NCBI GenBank assembly: GCA_963798855.1 | Contig: CAWCUU010000001.1 | Location: 1,488,001 to 1,552,000, forward strand | DNA: 64,000 nucleotides | Source: CAWCUU01 sp963798855 | Lineage (GTDB): Bacteria; Gemmatimonadota; Gemmatimonadetes; Longimicrobiales; RSA9 | Reading direction: 5' to 3' | Shown here: in pieces, positions 8,286 through 16,321 of the stretch | Layout: every line of letters begins with the position of its first letter | How positions within the stretch are numbered: the stretch's first letter is position 1 | The notes under the pieces: generated by a model | What the model was told of the DNA's origin: nothing | Seen by the model: only the letters and a program-made list of their open reading frames with translations | Databases searched by the model: none | Made by a program: the position numbers and the translations under genes

Positions 8286-9041
8286 TCAGACCACCATGCC
8301 GCCGTCCACGACGATCACCTGTCCGGTGATGTAGCCGGCGCCGGGGCCGGCGAGGAACCTCACGACCGAGGCGACATCGTCGCCGGTGCCGAGTCGGCCC
8401 AGCGCGATGCGGTCCACCAACTCGCGCGTAGCGGCCTCGCCGAGCTGCGCCGTCATCTCCGTCTCGATGAAACCGGGGGCCACGGCGTTGCACAGCACAC
8501 CGCGAGAGGCGAGCTCCTTCGCGACCGATTTCGTCAGCCCGATCAGCCCCGCCTTCGACGCGGCATAATTCGCCTGTCCCTTGTTCCCCGTCAACCCGAC
8601 GATGCTCGTGATGTTGATGATTCGGCCGCTGCGCCGCCGCATCATCCCGCGCGCCGCCGCCCGGATGAGGTGGAAGGCGCCCTTCAGGTTCGTGTCCAGG
8701 ACGCGGTCCCAGGCCTCGTCGTCCATGCGGACGAGCAGGTTGTCGGCGGTGACTCCGGCGTTGTTGACGAGGATCTGGAGCGGGCCCAGCTCCTCCTCGA
8801 CCGCGCGGACCAGCGCGTCGACGGCCGCGGTGTCCGCCACGTCGCAGGCGTAACCGCGGTGCCCGCTCCCCTCCAACTCCCCTGCGGCAGCCTCCGCGCG
8901 ATCGGCCGAACGGGCAACCACCGCGACGCGCGCGCCCGCCACCGCCAGATTGCCCGCAATGGCACGGCCGATGCCCCGATTTCCGCCCGTCACCAGGGCT
9001 ACGGAGCCTTCCAGCTCGCGAGCCGGCGCGCCTCGCGTCAT
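8286..9041 (-). CDS. fabG: 3-oxoacyl-ACP reductase (FabG)
   Basis: NADPH-dependent short-chain dehydrogenase that reduces 3-oxoacyl-ACP. The 251 residues show the cofactor loop VTGGNRGIGRAIA, the NNAG motif (ILVNNAGVTADNLL), and the Ser-Tyr-Lys triad in INITSIVGLTGNKGQ and ANYAASKAG. The C-terminal VIVVDGGMVV is characteristic of FabG. Its ATG overlaps the fabD stop by 4 bp (ATGA). Many SDRs look alike, but position inside a complete fab cluster makes the assignment secure. Confidence 0.95.
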   Translation of the reverse strand: MTRGAPARELEGSVALVTGGNRGIGRAIAGNLAVAGARVAVVARSADRAEAAAGELEGSGHRGYACDVADTAAVDALVRAVEEELGPLQILVNNAGVTADNLLVRMDDEAWDRVLDTNLKGAFHLIRAAARGMMRRRSGRIINITSIVGLTGNKGQANYAASKAGLIGLTKSVAKELASRGVLCNAVAPGFIETEMTAQLGEAATRELVDRIALGRLGTGDDVASVVRFLAGPGAGYITGQVIVVDGGMVV

Positions 9042-9967
9042 GCCGCCTCCCCGAGCAGCGCCCCAACCTGGTCCGCCGTGCCGGCCGCGCGTCCTTCCGC
9101 CGAGCGGTCGATCCGGCGTAGCAGCCCGGTCAGCACGTTGCCGGGGCCGAGCTCGACGAAGGCGCTCGCACCGGCCTCCTGCATGGCCGGTACCGTCGCC
9201 CCCCAGCGCACGGGGGACGTCAGCTGATCGAGCAGCAGCCTGCGCGCCGTCACGGCGTCACGTACCGGCGCGGCCGTGACGTTGGAGATGACCGCGAACG
9301 CCGGGTCCGAAAGCGCGACCTCGGCGAGGCGGGCCTCGAGCCCCGCCCGCGCACTCGCCATCAGCGGGGAGTGAAAGGCGCCGGAGACGTTCAGCGTGAT
9401 CGCGCGCTTCGCCCCCGCGGCGCGGGCTCCCTCCATGGCTCGCTCCACGGCATCGCGGTCGCCGCTGATCACGACCTGTCCGGGGGAGTTGTAGTTGGCG
9501 GGGACGGCGATTCCACCTCTCTCGGAAGCCTCGACGCATGCGCGCTCCACCGCGTCGTCGTCGAGGCCGAGGATCGCCGCCATCGAGCCGGGGCGCTCCT
9601 CCCCGCTACGGAACATCAGCTCGCCTCGCCGGCGCACCGTCCGCACCGCGTCCGCGAACGACAGCGACCCGGCCGCGACGTACGCGCTGAACTCGCCGAG
9701 CGAATGTCCCGCGCCGCAGGCGACGGCGCCGAGCCGCTCGCTCACGAGCCGCCAGACGGCGATGGAGTGGACGAGGATCGCCGGCTGAGCGTTCTTCGTC
9801 AGCGTCAGCTCCTCTTCGGGGCCGTCCCAGGCACAGCGGGAGAGAGCGAAGCCCAGGATGTCGTCGGCCTCCTCGAAGGTTTCGCGCGCGACGTCGAATC
9901 GTTCGGCCAGGTCCCGCCCCATTCCCACGTGCTGCGACCCCTGGCCGGGGAACAGCAGGCCTACCAC
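9038..9967 (-). CDS. fabD: Malonyl-CoA-ACP transacylase (FabD)
   Basis: Moves malonyl from CoA to ACP to start chain extension. The 309 residues open with LLFPGQGSQHVGMG, carry the nucleophile Ser89 in GAGHSLGEFSAY, a malonate-binding Arg further on, and the catalytic His in VSGAFHSPLM. GTG start at 9967 overlaps the end of fabH by 7 bp, and its stop overlaps fabG. Length and motifs are typical. Confidence 0.96.
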   Translation of the reverse strand: MVGLLFPGQGSQHVGMGRDLAERFDVARETFEEADDILGFALSRCAWDGPEEELTLTKNAQPAILVHSIAVWRLVSERLGAVACGAGHSLGEFSAYVAAGSLSFADAVRTVRRRGELMFRSGEERPGSMAAILGLDDDAVERACVEASERGGIAVPANYNSPGQVVISGDRDAVERAMEGARAAGAKRAITLNVSGAFHSPLMASARAGLEARLAEVALSDPAFAVISNVTAAPVRDAVTARRLLLDQLTSPVRWGATVPAMQEAGASAFVELGPGNVLTGLLRRIDRSAEGRAAGTADQVGALLGEAA

Positions 9968-10953
9968 CGGAAGACCGTGCTGCCCCAGGTGAAGCCGGCG
10001 CCGAAGGCGACCATCAAAGCGTGGTCCCCCGGCTGGAGGCGGCCCTGCTCCACCGCCTCGTCCATCGCGACCGGCAGCGTCGCGGAGCTCATGTTGCCGT
10101 ACCGGTCCACATTGACGAAGACCTTCTCCATCGGGATGCCTGCGTAGCGAGCCGTCGCCTCGATGATGCGGATGTTCGCCTGGTGGGGGATCAAAAGGTC
10201 GATGTCATCGCTGGTTAGCCCGGCTCTCTGCATGGCCTGGTCCGCGGCTTCGGCCATGGAGCGGACGGCCGCCTTGAAGACCTCTCGGCCCGCCATCTTC
10301 AGCAGGTGGCTGCGCTCGTCGATCACGGCGTAGTCCATCGGGATGGACGCGCCGCCGGCGGGGCGCCAGAGCAGCTCGGCCAGCGTGCCGTCGGAGCGGA
10401 TGAAGCTGGACAGCATCCCCCGTCCATTGCTGGCGCGGCGCAGGACCCACGCTCCGGCACCATCCCCGAAGAGCACGCATGTGCTGCGGTCGCTCCAGTC
10501 GGTGATCGAGCTCATCTTCTCCGCCGCGATCACGAGTGCGATCTCGACACGCCCTGCCGCGAGCATACCCTCGGCCATCGTCAACGCGTAGATCGAGCCC
10601 GTGCACGCGGCGGAGAGGTCGTAGGCGGCGGCATTGGACGCGCCGAGAAGGGCCTGGATATCACAGGCCGTCGCCGGCAGCAGCCGGTCCGGCGTCGCCG
10701 TCGACACGATGATCAGGTCCACTTCGCCCGGATGGATGCCCGCCCGCTCCATCGCGACGCGCGCGGCTGCGGCGCCCATGTCCGCTGCGCCCTCGTCCTT
10801 CGCGGCGATGCGACGCTCGCGGATCCCGGTGCGGTCCCGGATCCATTCGTCGGAGGTGTCGACCATTCGCTCCAGCTCGGCGTTCGTGAGGACCCGCTCA
10901 GGCAGGTAGCGTCCCGTCGAGACGATCTCGACCTTCGGCTGGGGTGACTTCAT
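9961..10953 (-). CDS. fabH: Beta-ketoacyl-ACP synthase III (FabH)
   Basis: Initiates fatty-acid synthesis by condensing an acyl-CoA primer with malonyl-ACP. The 330 residues include the catalytic Cys117 in YDLSAACTGSIYAL, His in LIPHQANIRIIEA and Asn in NVDRYGNMSSATLPVA. The start at 10953 overlaps the plsX stop by 4 bp. Whether it prefers acetyl-CoA or branched primers cannot be read from the sequence; the 2-oxoacid dehydrogenase elsewhere in the window could supply branched acyl-CoA, but that is speculation. Confidence 0.96.
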   Translation of the reverse strand: MKSPQPKVEIVSTGRYLPERVLTNAELERMVDTSDEWIRDRTGIRERRIAAKDEGAADMGAAAARVAMERAGIHPGEVDLIIVSTATPDRLLPATACDIQALLGASNAAAYDLSAACTGSIYALTMAEGMLAAGRVEIALVIAAEKMSSITDWSDRSTCVLFGDGAGAWVLRRASNGRGMLSSFIRSDGTLAELLWRPAGGASIPMDYAVIDERSHLLKMAGREVFKAAVRSMAEAADQAMQRAGLTSDDIDLLIPHQANIRIIEATARYAGIPMEKVFVNVDRYGNMSSATLPVAMDEAVEQGRLQPGDHALMVAFGAGFTWGSTVFRW

Positions 10954-11972
10954 GCTCCCTCCGCCGTGCGTCGGGCCGGCCCGCCGTCAGTGCGACTGGC
11001 CGCCGACATCTCGTCCTGAGCGTGGCGCAGCATCCGTGTCTCGACGGCCTGCCGGGCCAGCTCGATCGCGTTCTTGATCGCCCGCGGCGGCGAGCCGCCG
11101 TGGCAGATGATGGAGATCCCGTTGATGCCGAGAAGTGGCGCGCCGCCATACTCGGTGTAGTCCAGCACGCGCATGAATCGATCCCGGGTCGTGCTGCGAA
11201 TGTGAGAGGAGCCGCGGTCCCGCTTCAGCAGCGTGATGAGGAAGGCCGCGACCGATTCGTAGAACTTCAGCAGGACGTTCCCGGTGAAGCCGTCCGTGAC
11301 CAGCACGTCGCAGGGGCCGCGAATGATGTCGCGCCCCTCCACGTTGCCGACGAACGTGAGGCCGCTCTCGCGCAGCAGCCGGTGCGCTTCGACCGAGAGC
11401 TCGTTTCCCTTCTCCGGCTCCTCGCCGATGTTGAGCAGCCCGACGCGGGGCTGACGACGACCGAGCACGTCCTGCGCATACACGGCGCCGAGTCGAGCGA
11501 ACTGCAGCAGGTGGTACGGCTTGCAGTCCACGTTCGCTCCGCCGTCGACCATCACCATGGGGCGTCGGCGCGTCGGCAGGATCGTCGCGACGGTCGGCCG
11601 ATCGACACCCGGCAGAGGCCGCAGGATGAAGAGTGAGGCGGCCATGATCGCGCCGGTGGAGCCTGCGCTCACGAACGCCTGCACCAGTCCCTCGCGCTGC
11701 AACGTGAGTCCACGCACGATCGACGAGTCCGGCTTGCGCCGCACCGCCGTCGCCGGCGAGTCGCCCGGCTCGATCCGCTCCGAAGCGTGCACGACCTCGA
11801 GGCGGCCCGACGGCTCGGCTCCCTGCCGCTCCAACTCCGCCTCGATGCGCGGGCGGTCCCCGATCAGCTGGATCTCGATGTCGTCCGGCAGATCACGCAA
11901 CGCCGCGAGCGCGCCCTGCACCTCTACCGCGGGGCAACGATCGCTTCCCAGGGCGTCGAGCGCGATGCGCAC
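10950..11972 (-). CDS. plsX: Phosphate acyltransferase PlsX
   Basis: Makes acyl-phosphate from acyl-ACP, linking fatty-acid synthesis to phospholipid synthesis at the membrane. The 340 residues start with MRIALDALGSDRCPAVEV, close to the family MRIALDAMGGD; the second Gly is Ser here. GGANVDCKPYHLLQFA, GNVEGRDI, DVLVTDGFTGNVLLKF and the C-terminal LLGINGISIICHGG motifs are present. GTG at 11972 is chosen because GAGGAGG lies 6 bases upstream and the homology starts there. The frame is open further upstream, but that part overlaps rpmF. Order rpmF-plsX-fabH is standard. Confidence 0.95.
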   Translation of the reverse strand: MRIALDALGSDRCPAVEVQGALAALRDLPDDIEIQLIGDRPRIEAELERQGAEPSGRLEVVHASERIEPGDSPATAVRRKPDSSIVRGLTLQREGLVQAFVSAGSTGAIMAASLFILRPLPGVDRPTVATILPTRRRPMVMVDGGANVDCKPYHLLQFARLGAVYAQDVLGRRQPRVGLLNIGEEPEKGNELSVEAHRLLRESGLTFVGNVEGRDIIRGPCDVLVTDGFTGNVLLKFYESVAAFLITLLKRDRGSSHIRSTTRDRFMRVLDYTEYGGAPLLGINGISIICHGGSPPRAIKNAIELARQAVETRMLRHAQDEMSAASRTDGGPARRTAEGA

Positions 11973-11983
11973 GGCCGGCCTCC

Positions 11984-12166
11984 TCAGATCTCCTCGACCT
12001 CGACCACCTGCTCGCCACGATACGTGCCGCACGCCGGGCACACCCGGTGCGGCAGCTTCGGCTCGCCGCACTTCGGGCACGCCGTCGTCGACACGCTCTC
12101 CGCCTTGTAGTGCGTGCGCCGCTTCCGCTTGCGCTGCTTCGAGACCCGCTTCTTCGGGACCGCCAT
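11984..12166 (-). CDS. rpmF: Ribosomal protein bL32, zinc-binding form
   Basis: Large-subunit ribosomal protein of 60 residues. The basic N-terminus MAVPKKRVSKQRKRKRRTHY is diagnostic. It is the zinc-binding (C+) form, with CPKCGEP and CPACGTY pairs. It lies between the DUF177 gene and plsX, an arrangement found in many bacteria that ties lipid synthesis to ribosome production. Confidence 0.98.
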   Translation of the reverse strand: MAVPKKRVSKQRKRKRRTHYKAESVSTTACPKCGEPKLPHRVCPACGTYRGEQVVEVEEI

Positions 12167-12178
12167 CGCTCTTCCTCC

Positions 12179-12685
12179 TCAGTCCAGCTTCATCTTCCGT
12201 AGCGGAGCCCAGCGATCATCCGCCTGCTCCACATCACAGTCGCAGTCGCGCTCGTTCAGATTGGCGCCACAGTGTGGACACAGTCCACGGCACCCTTCAT
12301 CACATACCGCGAACTGCGGTACCGCCAGCAGGAAATTCTCCCGCACCATCCCGCTCAGGTCCAGCATTCTGGCGCGGGCCGGCAACGCATACACCTCGCC
12401 GTCCGCATCGTCCGCCTGCACGGCATCGGTGAACAGAGCCGATACCGGCTCCGTGATCTCGAGCACCAACGGCTCGAGACAGCGCCGACACTGCCCGGCC
12501 ACCGAGCCCCTCAGCTCGCCACGGACCACCACGTCCGGGCCGGCCATCTGTGCCTCCAGCTCGACGTGCAGCGGCCCGGCTAGCTCGATACGCGCGTCCC
12601 CGAACAGCTGTGCGTCCGCAGGCACGCTTTCGGCAAGACTCAGGCGGTGCTCGCTTCGCAGGCGGGCGAGATCTACTTCCAACAT
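12179..12685 (-). CDS. DUF177 / YceD family protein, probable 23S rRNA accumulation factor
   Basis: Protein of 168 residues in the YceD/DUF177 family, which in E. coli and plants promotes 23S rRNA accumulation. Recognisable parts are GQCRRCLEPLVLEI in the middle and the C-terminal CDEGCRGLCPHCGANLNERDC cluster, likely zinc-binding (quoted span broken for length: the key residues are the paired cysteines at about 126 to 146). It is immediately upstream of rpmF by 12 bp, the usual place for this family. A TTGACA box lies just upstream (12717 to 12722) and the leader would be almost absent. Function in this organism is inferred from the family. Confidence 0.9.
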   Translation of the reverse strand: MLEVDLARLRSEHRLSLAESVPADAQLFGDARIELAGPLHVELEAQMAGPDVVVRGELRGSVAGQCRRCLEPLVLEITEPVSALFTDAVQADDADGEVYALPARARMLDLSGMVRENFLLAVPQFAVCDEGCRGLCPHCGANLNERDCDCDVEQADDRWAPLRKMKLD

Positions 12686-12693
12686 AGCCCGTA

Positions 12694-12722
12694 AAGGTCG
12701 CGATTTCGCACCGGACTGTCAA
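12694..12722 (-). promoter_or_regulatory. Candidate promoter of DUF177-rpmF-plsX-fab operon
   Basis: On the minus strand a perfect TTGACA (12717 to 12722) is followed 17 bases later by GACCTT (12694 to 12699), a weak -10. The DUF177 ATG at 12685 would lie only about 9 bases past it, so the mRNA would be nearly leaderless. The -35 is convincing, the -10 is not. Confidence 0.35.
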
Positions 12723-12723
12723 T

Positions 12724-12823
12724 TTAACTGCAGGCGCCAACAAAGGCGCCAACTGCAGGCGTTCACTGCAGGCGCTAACTGCAGGCGTTCACAGGCGCTA
12801 ACTACAGGCGTTCACTGCAGGCG
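12724..12823. repeat. 13-bp tandem repeat array, locus 1 (GCAGGCG core)
   Basis: Eight head-to-tail units of 10 to 13 bases, each ending in AGGCG, with forms CTAACTGCAGGCG and TTCACTGCAGGCG alternating. Read on the other strand the unit is CGCCTGCAGTTAG or CGCCTGCAGTGAA, which matches the units at 37346 and 47619. The array fills part of the gap between ndk and the DUF177 gene, just upstream of the TTGACA box. Scattered CGCCTG words in the opposite orientation (12919 to 12972) may be a decayed inverted half. Confidence 0.85.
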
Positions 12824-12974
12824 GCGACCGCATGTGCCACCCCTCTTCTAGCTGCCGGCCGCTTCTAACTTCTCCTCTCGAAACCGCTCGGTCGCGTTTT
12901 CCGTCTGCGGCGCGTTGACGCCTGGGTTCCGCGCCTTGCGTCTCCGCCTGGGTTCCCTTCGGTGTCCGCCTGTC
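12824..12974. other. Intergenic remainder between the repeat array and ndk
   Basis: No convincing coding frame. It holds several CGCCTG-containing words (near 12921, 12948 and 12967), in the orientation opposite to the neighbouring array, and no clear terminator for ndk. It looks like degenerate repeat material. Confidence 0.5.
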
Positions 12975-13391
12975 TCACCCGATGTAGTCGGCTTCCGCGA
13001 AGAAGAACGCGGCCTCGCGGCGGGCGGTGTCCGGCGCGTCGGAGGCGTGGATCGCGTTGCGCTCCTTCGACTCCGCGTAGAGCTTGCGCACGGTGCCTTC
13101 GGCGGCCTCGGCGGGGTCGGTGGCGCCGATCACCTGGCGCAGCCTGGCCACGGCGTCGTCACGCTGCAGCAGGGCGGGGACGACCGGACCGGACGTCATG
13201 AAGCGGACGAGGGAGTCGTAGAACGGCCGGTCGCGGTGCACCGCGTAGAACTCCCGGGCCTGTGCCTCCGTGAGGTGCATGAGGCGCAAGGCGCGGATGC
13301 GGAATCCGTCGGCCTCGAGGTGCGCGAGGATTTTGCCGGTAAGGGCGCGGCCCACCGCGTCGGGCTTGATGATCGTCAGTGTATGGTCCAT
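12975..13391 (-). CDS. ndk: Nucleoside diphosphate kinase
   Basis: Transfers the gamma phosphate between NTPs and NDPs through a phospho-histidine. The 138 residues are normal. The N-terminus DHTLTIIKPDAVGRAL, KILAHLEADGFRI, HRDRPFYDSLVRFMTSGPVV and the active His in NAIHASDAPDTARREAAFFF are all present. Its ATG is one base after the stop of the EIIA-CBS gene. Together with sucCD upstream it makes biochemical sense, because succinyl-CoA synthetase and NDK are often linked through GTP/ATP exchange. Confidence 0.97.
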   Translation of the reverse strand: MDHTLTIIKPDAVGRALTGKILAHLEADGFRIRALRLMHLTEAQAREFYAVHRDRPFYDSLVRFMTSGPVVPALLQRDDAVARLRQVIGATDPAEAAEGTVRKLYAESKERNAIHASDAPDTARREAAFFFAEADYIG

Positions 13392-13392
13392 G

Positions 13393-14277
13393 TCAGCGTT
13401 CGATGAGGTTTCTGATGATGTCCTTGCGGCGGAGCATGCCGCTGAGCCGGCCCTCGCGGACGACCGGGAGCTGCGCGACGTCCTTGTTGACGAGCAAGGT
13501 GGCGACCTCCTCGAGCCCCATATCCTCCGACACGCAGAGCACCGAGCGGGTCATGACGTCGCGGACGCGGACCTCGCGCAGCGCGCGCTCCGGGTCGGAG
13601 GCGTCGGCGCTGCCGGCGCGCGGCATTGCGGGAAAGAGAGCCCGAAGCGCGTCCCGTTCGCTGACGGTACCGAGGACCTCGCCCTTGTCGCCGACGACGG
13701 GCAGCGCGCTTTCGCCGGACTCCAGGATGTGGGTCGCGGCGTCTGCGAGGAAGGCGTCGGGCGCAAGCGACGGAGGCGCGGGGGCCATCAGGTCCCTTAC
13801 GGTCAGTCGTGGCTGGATGCGCAGACCGGCATCCCGCAGGACCGCGATCACCTCGTCGGGGTTGCGGGCGGCGAGGACCCGGGCGCGCGCCCGGTCGTCG
13901 CCGAGGAAGCGCGCGAGCGTGGAGATCGTCTGCAGGTAGAGCGGCGCGATGCCGGTCGGCGAGAGAAGCACGGCGACGATGCGGGGATGCGTCTGGAGCT
14001 CGGTCTGCCCCGGATCCAGCGGCACGGTCGAGACGCCGATGGCCAGCGCGAGCGAATCGACGGCCTCGGTGCGGAAGTGCGGAAGCGCGACATCGTCGTG
14101 GATCGTGACGGCGCCCTGCAGGGTTACCGGCTCGCGCAGGCTCGCGAGCGCCTCGGGTGCGCGCACGGCACCGGCTTCCACGAGGCGGTCGAGGAGGAGC
14201 GCGATGACCTCCGAGACGGATCCGGCTTCCAGCGGGACGATGATGTGCTCCCGCGGGAGCAGCTCGAGTAGCTGCAT
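13393..14277 (-). CDS. PTS EIIA (fructose/nitrogen type) fused to a CBS domain pair
   Basis: A 294-residue two-part protein. Residues 1 to about 150 form a PTS EIIA domain of the fructose/Ntr class; the phosphorylatable His67 is in IHDDVALPHFRTEA. Residues about 158 to 290 form two CBS motifs (LTVRDLMAPAPPSL, ESALPVVGDKGEVLG, VRVRDVMTRSVLCV, VAQLPVVREGRLSGMLRRKD), which usually bind adenine nucleotides. No sugar-specific EIIB/EIIC is nearby, so a regulatory role is likely: phosphorylation state and adenylate level read by one protein. It is co-transcribed between sucD and ndk. The target is unknown. Confidence 0.85.
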   Translation of the reverse strand: MQLLELLPREHIIVPLEAGSVSEVIALLLDRLVEAGAVRAPEALASLREPVTLQGAVTIHDDVALPHFRTEAVDSLALAIGVSTVPLDPGQTELQTHPRIVAVLLSPTGIAPLYLQTISTLARFLGDDRARARVLAARNPDEVIAVLRDAGLRIQPRLTVRDLMAPAPPSLAPDAFLADAATHILESGESALPVVGDKGEVLGTVSERDALRALFPAMPRAGSADASDPERALREVRVRDVMTRSVLCVSEDMGLEEVATLLVNKDVAQLPVVREGRLSGMLRRKDIIRNLIER

Positions 14278-14292
14278 TCGGCGAGCGACGGC

Positions 14293-15171
14293 TCAGAGCA
14301 CGTCGCGGACGAGCGACACCACGTCTAAGGGTCGCTTCATCACGCGGATACCGTTCTCCTCGAACGCCTGGATCTTCTCTTCGGCGGTACCGGCGGAGCC
14401 ACTGATGATCGCGCCGGCATGGCCCATCCTCCGTCCCGGAGGCGCGGTCTGGCCGGCAATGAAGCCGACCACGGGCTTCGTTACCTGCTCGCGCACGAAG
14501 CGGGCGGCATTCTGCTCATCCGTTCCGCCGATCTCGCCGATCATCACGATCGCGGCGGTCTCCTCATCGCGCTCGAACGCCCGGAGGCAGTCGATGAACG
14601 AGGTGCCGTTGATCGGGTCGCCGCCAATGCCGACGCAGGTGCTCTGACCGATCCCCGCGCTGGTGAGCTGATAGACGACCTCGTAGGTGAGCGTTCCCGA
14701 TCTCGAGACCACGCCGACGGGTCCCTCCGCGACGATCTGCCCCGGCAGGATGCCGATCTTCGATTTCCCGGGGGCGATCAGACCGGGGCAGTTCGGCCCC
14801 AGCAGCCGGGCTTCCTTCTCCCGCACGAATGGCAGGACCCGCATCATGTCGAGCACCGGCACCCCCTCGGTGATCGCGACGATGAAGGCGATGCCGGCGT
14901 CGGCGGCCTCGAGGATGGCATCGCTCGCGAACGCCGGAGGCACGTAGATGACGGAGCAGTCGGCGCCGGTCTCTGCGACGGCCCGGTCCATGGTGTCGAA
15001 GATCGGCACATCACCGTCGGCGAGCTCGAAGCGTTGCCCGCCCTTGCCGGGAGTGACGCCGCCCACGACCGCGGTCCCGTACTCCGCCATCTGGCGGGTG
15101 TGGAAGGAGCCGTCACGGCCGGTGATGCCCTGCACGAGCACCTTCGTGTCTCTATCGATGAAGATGGACAT
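14293..15171 (-). CDS. sucD: Succinyl-CoA synthetase alpha subunit
   Basis: CoA-binding and phospho-His subunit of the TCA enzyme that makes ATP or GTP from succinyl-CoA. The 292 residues show VQGITGRDGSFHTRQM, the CoA site, GPNCPGLIAPGKSKIGI, and the active-site His in GRRMGHAGAIISG. It follows sucC by 16 bp in the same operon. Confidence 0.97.
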   Translation of the reverse strand: MSIFIDRDTKVLVQGITGRDGSFHTRQMAEYGTAVVGGVTPGKGGQRFELADGDVPIFDTMDRAVAETGADCSVIYVPPAFASDAILEAADAGIAFIVAITEGVPVLDMMRVLPFVREKEARLLGPNCPGLIAPGKSKIGILPGQIVAEGPVGVVSRSGTLTYEVVYQLTSAGIGQSTCVGIGGDPINGTSFIDCLRAFERDEETAAIVMIGEIGGTDEQNAARFVREQVTKPVVGFIAGQTAPPGRRMGHAGAIISGSAGTAEEKIQAFEENGIRVMKRPLDVVSLVRDVL

Positions 15172-15187
15172 TCCAGTCCCCCGATTG

Positions 15188-16321
15188 TCAGCGACTGGCG
15201 AGCTCGACGGCCTTCTGCACCACCTCGTCCATGGAGGTGGAGGCGCCGAAGCCGGCCCCCTCGAGGATGCGTAGCGCTTCCTCTTCGTTCGTGCCCGTGA
15301 GACGGATCACGAGCGGCACGTCAATGTCGATCCGGCGCGTAGCCTCGACGATGCCGTTCGCGACGTCGTCGCAGCGCGTGATGCCGCCGAAGATGTTGAA
15401 CAGGATCACGCGCACGTTCGCATCACTGGTGATGATGCGAAGCGCGTTGACGACCTTGTCCGGATTCGAGGAGCCGCCGACGTCCAGGAAGTTGGCGGGC
15501 TCTCCCCCGTAGAACTTGATGAGGTCCATTGTCGCCATGGCGAGACCCGCGCCATTGACGACGTTGCCGATGTTGCCATCGAGCTTGATGAACGTGAGCC
15601 CCGCCTCGCGCGCCTGCGTCTCGGCCGCCGGCTCTTCGGAGCTGTCCCGCAGCGCCGCGATTTCGGGCTTCCGGAACAGCTCGTTGTCGTCAATGTTCAT
15701 CTTGGCGTCGATCGCCCGGATCTCGCCGCCGGGCGTCGTGATCAGCGGGTTGATCTCCGCGAGCGATGCGCCGGCCGCGATGAAGGCCGCGTAGAGCTGC
15801 CGGAGCGCCTTCGCGCACGCTTGTTGTTGCGCCGCATCGTCGTAGAGCAATGTCGCGAGCCAGTACGCCTGGTGCGGCAGCAGACCGTAACGTGGGTCGA
15901 CGGCGAGACGGCGGATCGCCTCCGGCTTCGTCGCGGCCACCTCCTCGATGTCGATCCCGCCCTCGCGGCTGACCATGAGCACGGGCCGTTTGCTCGCCCG
16001 GTCGACGACGATCCCGACGTAAGCCTCCGATTCGATCGCCTCGGCCGGAGTCACGAGCACCTTCTCGACCGTCAGCCCCTTGATCTGCATCCCCAGGATC
16101 GCAGCGGCCTTCTCCCGTGCTTCGTGGGGCGTGCCGGCCAGCTTGACCCCACCTGCCTTGCCGCGGCCGCCCGCGTGCACCTGCGCTTTCACGACGACCC
16201 GTCCGCCGTATTCGCGGGCGATGGACTCCGCCTCGGCCGGCGACGTGGCGACCCGCCCGGGCGGCACCGGCAGCCCGTGCTCCCTCAGGATCTCCTTCGC
16301 CTGATACTCGTGTATGTTCAT
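15188..16321 (-). CDS. sucC: Succinyl-CoA synthetase beta subunit (ADP-forming type)
   Basis: ATP-grasp subunit that binds nucleotide and succinate. The 377 residues open with MNIHEYQAKEILREHG and include VVVKAQVHAGGRGKAGGVKL, LAEINPLITTPGGEI, DAKMNIDDNELFRKPEI and GNIGNVVNGAGLAMATMDLI. ATG at 16321 overlaps the arcC stop as ATGA. Nucleotide preference (ADP or GDP) cannot be fixed by eye. Confidence 0.97.
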   Translation of the reverse strand: MNIHEYQAKEILREHGLPVPPGRVATSPAEAESIAREYGGRVVVKAQVHAGGRGKAGGVKLAGTPHEAREKAAAILGMQIKGLTVEKVLVTPAEAIESEAYVGIVVDRASKRPVLMVSREGGIDIEEVAATKPEAIRRLAVDPRYGLLPHQAYWLATLLYDDAAQQQACAKALRQLYAAFIAAGASLAEINPLITTPGGEIRAIDAKMNIDDNELFRKPEIAALRDSSEEPAAETQAREAGLTFIKLDGNIGNVVNGAGLAMATMDLIKFYGGEPANFLDVGGSSNPDKVVNALRIITSDANVRVILFNIFGGITRCDDVANGIVEATRRIDIDVPLVIRLTGTNEEEALRILEGAGFGASTSMDEVVQKAVELASR

